In this document: piece after piece, positions 60,601-64,000 of the stretch
Layout of the letters: each line of letters opens with the position of its first letter
How positions within the stretch are numbered: position 1 is the stretch's first letter
From: Pipra filicauda
Lineage: Eukaryota; Chordata; Aves; Passeriformes; Pipridae
Reading direction: 5' to 3'
Assembly: GCF_003945595.2 (NCBI RefSeq)
Contig: NW_024104672.1
Coordinates: 124,001-188,000, forward strand
DNA: 64,000 bases
Notes under the pieces: model-generated
The model's input: only the letters and a program-made list of their open reading frames with translations
What the model was told of the DNA's origin: nothing
Database searches by the model: none
Program-made: the position numbers and the translations under genes

Positions 60601-63600
60601 TCAGAAGTAGGCTTCTTGCTGTTTTTCAGATTGCTTATTCTATTTTCATTGTTTGTGTGTAACTGATGTTGACTGTGTGGTAGTGAAACATAAATTGCTC
60701 TTTGAATTGCTGGCATGCCTGTGAAACGTTTACACTATAAAGTAAATTTGAGTGATACAAATGGGGTGCTTCAGAGTTAGCCTACCTCTTCAGAAGGAAG
60801 AAGCAATGTGATCAAGATTTTTAAAAGCTGCAGTTTCACCATCCAGAACTTCCAGTCTTTGCATTTAGAAACTCTAGGTGCTTCCGTACCTCTCTGTGGC
60901 AGGAGAAACATATCATTAGGATACTTTCATGAGGTTAATACAAAAAAGACATGGACACACTGGAGCAAGTGCAGCAAAGGGCCATGAAGATGAAGGGGTT
61001 GAAGATACTTGTCATGTGAGGAGAGCTGGCACTCTGCATCCTGAGGTAAAGTCTCAGGGAAATCTTTTAAATGTGTATAAATGCCTTGTGGGAATGAGTG
61101 AAGAAGTTGGAGCAAGGCTTTTCTCAGTGGTGCTCAGTGACAGGACAAGAGGCAATAGGCACAAACTCAAGTACAGGAAATTCCTGCACAGAGAAAAAAA
61201 AAATATATATTTGCTGTAAGGGTCATCAAATACTGGAAAATGTTGCCCAGAGAGACTGTACAGTATCTATCCTTGCAGGTATTCAAAAAACATCTGGACA
61301 CAGTCCAGAGCTACCTACTTTAGTTGCTCTTGCTCTGCATGGAGTGGGTGGACTTGATGGTATCCAGAGCTCTTGTTCAACCTCAGATATTGTGTGATTC
61401 CCGGTTCTGTAAATTGCATTGGTTTTTTCTGTGTTTATTCAAGGTTATGCCACCATATGTATCAACTGAAACAGTTTTTTATCTATTAAACATAAATGTT
61501 TTGCACGTTATAGGTCAGGGGTGTACTCAAGGTAGGCTCTTGCTATTCTTCCCAAAATGTTTATTGTATAGGTGTATATATCATTTTATGTCTCCTTGCA
61601 CTGTGTTGAAATTTATGACTTACACATACAGTAGCTCCTGTAGAAGGCTTCTAGAAAGGCATCTAAGACAGCCATTCAATATTCCTGCATGTAAGACTTA
61701 AACGAAAGCTGTTATTGTTGGCTTTTAAATTAAATATAAATATTGTTGAGTTTCGGAATATGCTTCATAGGAAAGAGCTAATTTATTATTGAATGTTCCC
61801 TCTTTACTTATTGTTTTGACCATCCTTAAATCAAATCACAAACTCCACAATGAAGTAAATAATGTGTTGCCACCTGCTTCCACCCATCTCTCCCTGCCAA
61901 TCCTTGATACTTTTTTTCTTCTCAAACAGAAATCATTGTGGTAAAAATCTACTTGGCATAATAGACATATTATTATTGGTATTATTGGTAGGTGCCTAAG
62001 AGACACAGCTTCTTGTTATAATGTAGTGCTGTATTGCCTGCTACTTCCAGCCTTACCCCACCAGGTACAGCCGTTTTCCAACCTTCTGATCAATACAATA
62101 TTAGGGCAATACTATCTCTTTGTTCTGTATTAGGTGAACAGGTCCTTGCTTTTCAGGTGCGAATGCCCTGTTCTTCCTAGGGTGCCCAGAGCAAAGATGG
62201 AGGGTGGAACTTGGTATGAGGGGTGGTCAGGAACTCATGGAATAGATGTATTCCAAGGTATCAGGGGAAAGGCATTGAAGACCTTATAAGTACAAGGTCA
62301 TTTATTTAATTTTAGAAATTCTGAGAGTATTTCATCTATCATACCACTTCATACATCATTAGTTTTATATAAATTGTGATTAAATAATTATTTTGCTCTA
62401 TTTTTCCTTGGTTTTGGGGGTGCTTTTTTTTTTTTTTTTGTAGCTACTGACCATTGCGTGGCATGCACTGTACTGTATTGGGTTTCATATCTGGAAATTC
62501 AAATTAAGCATTTTCATATTTTTCAGACTTTACACTTCAGATGGAAAACTTGTTCAGAATGGATCAGAGCTGGAGAATGGGCAAATTTATGTTGCAGTGG
62601 GTAGGGAAAAGTTTAAGAAGTTGCCATATGGTGATCTGCTGTTTAGCAAATCTACAATGAGAAGACCACAGGGGTAAGTTCTAAAAGTGTGTGATATACT
62701 TCTCGTGTGTTTGTGTGTGTCAATTTGTTTACGAAGTGCAGCAAAGTACAAAAGATGGGTGAGTTAGTATGGATGCAAAACCTTATTGGCAACTTCTGGG
62801 AAAGTTGAGATAACAAAAACAAAAGCAAAAATGGAAATTCAGAGGACTAATTCATCTCATAAATGTTACGTGATCATGTATCACAAAACTGGTGTCAGAG
62901 AAAGGATTATTTTGACTTGGCTTAAATTATTTTTTTCCGGAAAAAAAAAAAAAAGAGCACAACTGAATGAGACTAGGTGCCGCTAAAGCAGTTTATATAT
63001 ACTTTTGCTTAGTAATGTTTTGTGGAATATGTACTCCCTTGAGATTGCTTTATGTTTGGGTCTATTTTTTGTAGGCTAGAACAGTGACTTTATAATAGAG
63101 TTGTAAACTGTGTGTCTGTTAGGAGAAACTTATGCTTTTCATATCTTTGGAAAACATGAAAATTGGAAGCCATTTCTTTGAAATAAATGTAAAGAATGGA
63201 ACTTTGTCCCATAAACTGAGGTAGTTCAGAGAATTTACCCAAATTCTGCAGATGAACTAGAGTATAATGTATATTTCTTTTTTTTTTTTTAGTGAGCAAC
63301 TAGTCGACAGTGTGAATAACTCAAAAGTACTTTGGGAAACAGCATTTGAATTTAGGATAGTGAGAAGTTATGTTCATCAATTATGTAAACAGTTTTGTTG
63401 AAATTGCTGGAACTTTTCATTGCAATCGTTGTAGGGAGCATTCACATAGTAATTCACTGAATACTCCTCTATAAATTCACAGTATATAAAATATGCATTG
63501 TGGGGAAATGTAATGCACTTGTGTGAATAAGTTAATGGTTATGCATAATAGTCTAGTGAACAAGAATGAGTGATTCTTAGTAAAAACATGCAATGAAAAA

Positions 63601-63768
63601 ACCAATTAATTTTGTTGCATAGCCGTCTTGGTGTTACCTGACTTGATTATCGATACACAGTGTCTATGATGGTGATAGTGTACACAGTTCTAAGATATGG
63701 CTTATTTCTGCAGTTCCAAAGCCTCTGTACTACCTCCAGTTGTGGGAACTCGAAAGTCTAAAGGCAGC
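36912..63768 (+). CDS. DCDC2: Doublecortin domain-containing protein 2 (5' six coding exons)
   Basis: Microtubule-binding protein found at the ciliary axoneme, with roles in ciliogenesis and neuronal migration in mammals. Exons: 36912-37204, 39602-39653, 54869-54945, 55062-55193, 62527-62673, 63714-63768. Phases close throughout, giving 756 bases and 252 residues; the last exon ends in phase 0 at a GTAAGT donor, and the remaining exons (the acidic C-terminal half) lie beyond the right edge. The start at 36912 (context GAGCATGA) was chosen because MTSPGTKGSWLSQPTVKSVL aligns with the mammalian N-terminus. The human protein has 476 residues, so about half is present. The gene is divergent from MRS2. 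Confidence 0.97.
37205..39601 (+). other. DCDC2 intron 1
   Basis: 2.4 kb with no recognisable gene. A pyrimidine-rich TTTC/poly-T tract lies at about 38287-38322. Confidence 0.7.
47046..48555 (+). repeat. Diverged direct duplication in DCDC2 intron 2
   Basis: Segment 47046-47170 and segment 48434-48555 align along their length: both have GAGTTTGACT, TCAATGTGTATAAAA, CATTTAAAAAAA, GTTTCTATGAAA, GTTTCCTGTG, TGTAATAGCTTTA and ACTTATTG-TCTAATTT in the same order. Offset is about 1.39 kb. Divergence is visibly greater than in the GPLD1-intron duplication, so this is older, or they are two copies of an unrecognised interspersed repeat. Confidence 0.85.
50920..51310 (-). mobile_element. CR1-type LINE 3' fragment (antisense)
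   Basis: The plus strand is the complement of CR1 3' sequence: GTTGAAAAGGACTGTAAAG, CTCTGTCCAACCTGGTCTTG, TGTTCCAGTGCCTCACCACC, GTAAAGAATTTCTTCCTAAT and TTCTCCAGGCTGAACAATCC are signature phrases. No intact ORF. Confidence 0.88.
52925..53430 (-). mobile_element. CR1-type LINE 3' fragment (antisense)
   Basis: Begins at the CR1 3' terminal region (CAGAATCACAGAGTATGCTG, GGAAGGGACCCACAGGGATC) and continues through GAGTCCAACCC, TTCCAGTGCCCAACCACCC, GTGAAGAACCTCTTTCTAAT, TTCTTCAGACTGAACAGACC and GACCTCAGCCGCTCCTCATA. Better preserved than the other copies, so probably the youngest CR1 in the window. Confidence 0.92.
57000..57264 (-). pseudogene. Integrase N-terminal fragment of the retroviral remnant
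   Basis: VIHECEMCAA gives the C-x2-C half of the HHCC zinc-binding domain; after a frameshift the frame at 56912-57109 continues with LTMVEATAGWLETYP, the start of the catalytic core with its first conserved segment. Similarity stops at about 56993, so the catalytic core is truncated. Confidence 0.8.
57644..57883 (-). pseudogene. RNase H segment of the retroviral remnant
   Basis: A minus-strand frame with TDGS (first catalytic Asp near 57799) and SSQFAEVKAIQLALEIAE, typical of the retroviral RNase H core with its second acidic residue in the AEVKA helix. It is only a fragment: the frame closes at the downstream end before the remaining conserved residues, which are found in other frames. Confidence 0.82.
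58671..59022 (-). pseudogene. Reverse transcriptase palm segment of the retroviral remnant
   Basis: Two overlapping minus-strand frames (58717-59022 and 58671-58943) together cover the RT palm. The first frame carries the TTDIANAF and QFAFTWRGVQYTWNRLPQGW motifs, and the second continues with CHGLIQ and the YIDD catalytic box. A frameshift between about 58770 and 58810 separates them, and another after YIDD shifts into the frame at 58454-58720. The gene is not functional. Confidence 0.88.
60945..61400 (+). mobile_element. CR1-type LINE 3' fragment (sense)
   Basis: Plus-strand CR1 3' text: TGGAGCAAGTGCAGCAAAGG, GCCATGAAGATGAAGGGGTT, CAGTGACAGGACAAGAGGCA, GTTGCCCAGAGAGACTGTAC and a 3' end resembling GGACTTGATGGTATCCAGAG. 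An A-run and short TA stretch near 61193-61210 are internal. Lies 3' of the retroviral remnant in DCDC2 intron 4. Confidence 0.88.
62674..63713 (+). other. DCDC2 intron 5
   Basis: 1.0 kb, no recognised element apart from a poly-A run at about 62940-62956 and a poly-T run at about 63280-63290. Confidence 0.7.
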
Positions 63769-64000
63769 GTAAGTATCAAGTGTCTAATTTTGCTGAATTC
63801 TGGAAAATGGAAAATCCCTGTCCTTTGAGTTTTAATTAAATCTGTACAGAAAAAGATCTGGAGCCACCTGGTGGTGTGCTTATTAAAGCTTGATGAATCT
63901 GTAGCTATATGCAGTGTCAATTACACTAAAGGAGTCAGAGAAAATATTATTGCAATAATGGCTGCTTTTTTAAATTTTAATAAAACCTTGAATAGCAAAG
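63769..64000 (+). other. Start of DCDC2 intron 6
   Basis: Begins with a consensus GTAAGT donor after exon 6. No further exon before the window ends. Confidence 0.8.

Larger units (their letters stand above)
55194..62526 (+). other. DCDC2 intron 4 (7.3 kb)
   Basis: Holds the antisense retroviral gag-pol remnant (about 56990-60480) and a sense CR1 piece (about 60945-61400). The 1.8 kb before the remnant and the 1.1 kb after the CR1 contain nothing I recognise apart from AT-rich stretches (55420-55560) and a poly-T run at about 62426-62442, about 80 bp before exon 5. Confidence 0.75.
54869..62673 (+). other. DCDC2: DCDC2 second doublecortin (DCX) domain
   Basis: Exons 3-5 encode the second DCX domain, about residues 123-233: SRITVSARFRKPLQEPYTIF, LVANGDLISPAVRLLIPRKT, LNHWDHILEMVTGKVTLRSG, LYTSDGKLVQNGSELENGQI and YVAVGREKFKKLPYGDLLF. 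It is interrupted by a 116 bp intron and by the 7.3 kb intron that carries the retroviral remnant. Confidence 0.95.

Overview
The window looks like nuclear DNA from a bird (or, less likely, another sauropsid). Evidence: vertebrate spliced genes with GT-AG introns, AT-rich intergenic DNA, two CpG islands at promoters, several CR1-type LINE fragments and a gag-pol endogenous retrovirus remnant. The gene order GPLD1 - MRS2 - DCDC2 matches the block on human 6p22 as I know it. Every exon call was made by eye, by splicing the raw sequence and checking that reading phase closes at each junction.

Region by region: (1) 1-19073, plus strand: GPLD1 (GPI-specific phospholipase D), 24 exons from the second coding exon to the stop codon; the signal-peptide exon is not found and probably lies upstream. 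Its introns hold a CR1 copy (about 13541-14460) and a short local duplication. (2) 19074-23104: the tail-to-tail interval with MRS2, containing candidate poly(A) signals and presumably both 3' UTRs. (3) 23105-32342, minus strand: the complete coding region of MRS2 (mitochondrial Mg2+ channel), 10 exons predicting about 463 residues, with a CpG-island promoter at about 31950-32480. (4) 32343-36911: the head-to-head interval between MRS2 and DCDC2, with two kappaB-like sites near MRS2, a perfect hairpin and a second CpG island at about 36215-36905. (5) 36912-64000, plus strand: the first six coding exons of DCDC2 (252 residues, both doublecortin domains); the gene runs off the right edge. Its 15.2 kb intron 2 holds two antisense CR1 pieces and a diverged duplication. 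Its 7.3 kb intron 4 holds an antisense, broken gag-pol remnant (about 56990-60480) and a sense CR1 piece.

The three genes are not a functional operon. GPLD1 is a secreted enzyme, MRS2 an inner-mitochondrial-membrane channel and DCDC2 a microtubule/ciliary protein. MRS2 and DCDC2 are divergent with separate CpG islands about 4 kb apart. I found no CRISPR array, tRNA, rRNA or clearly novel protein-coding system. The unexplained features are small: paired promoter motifs, local duplications, a divergent MRS2 C-terminus and possible alternative splice or start choices.
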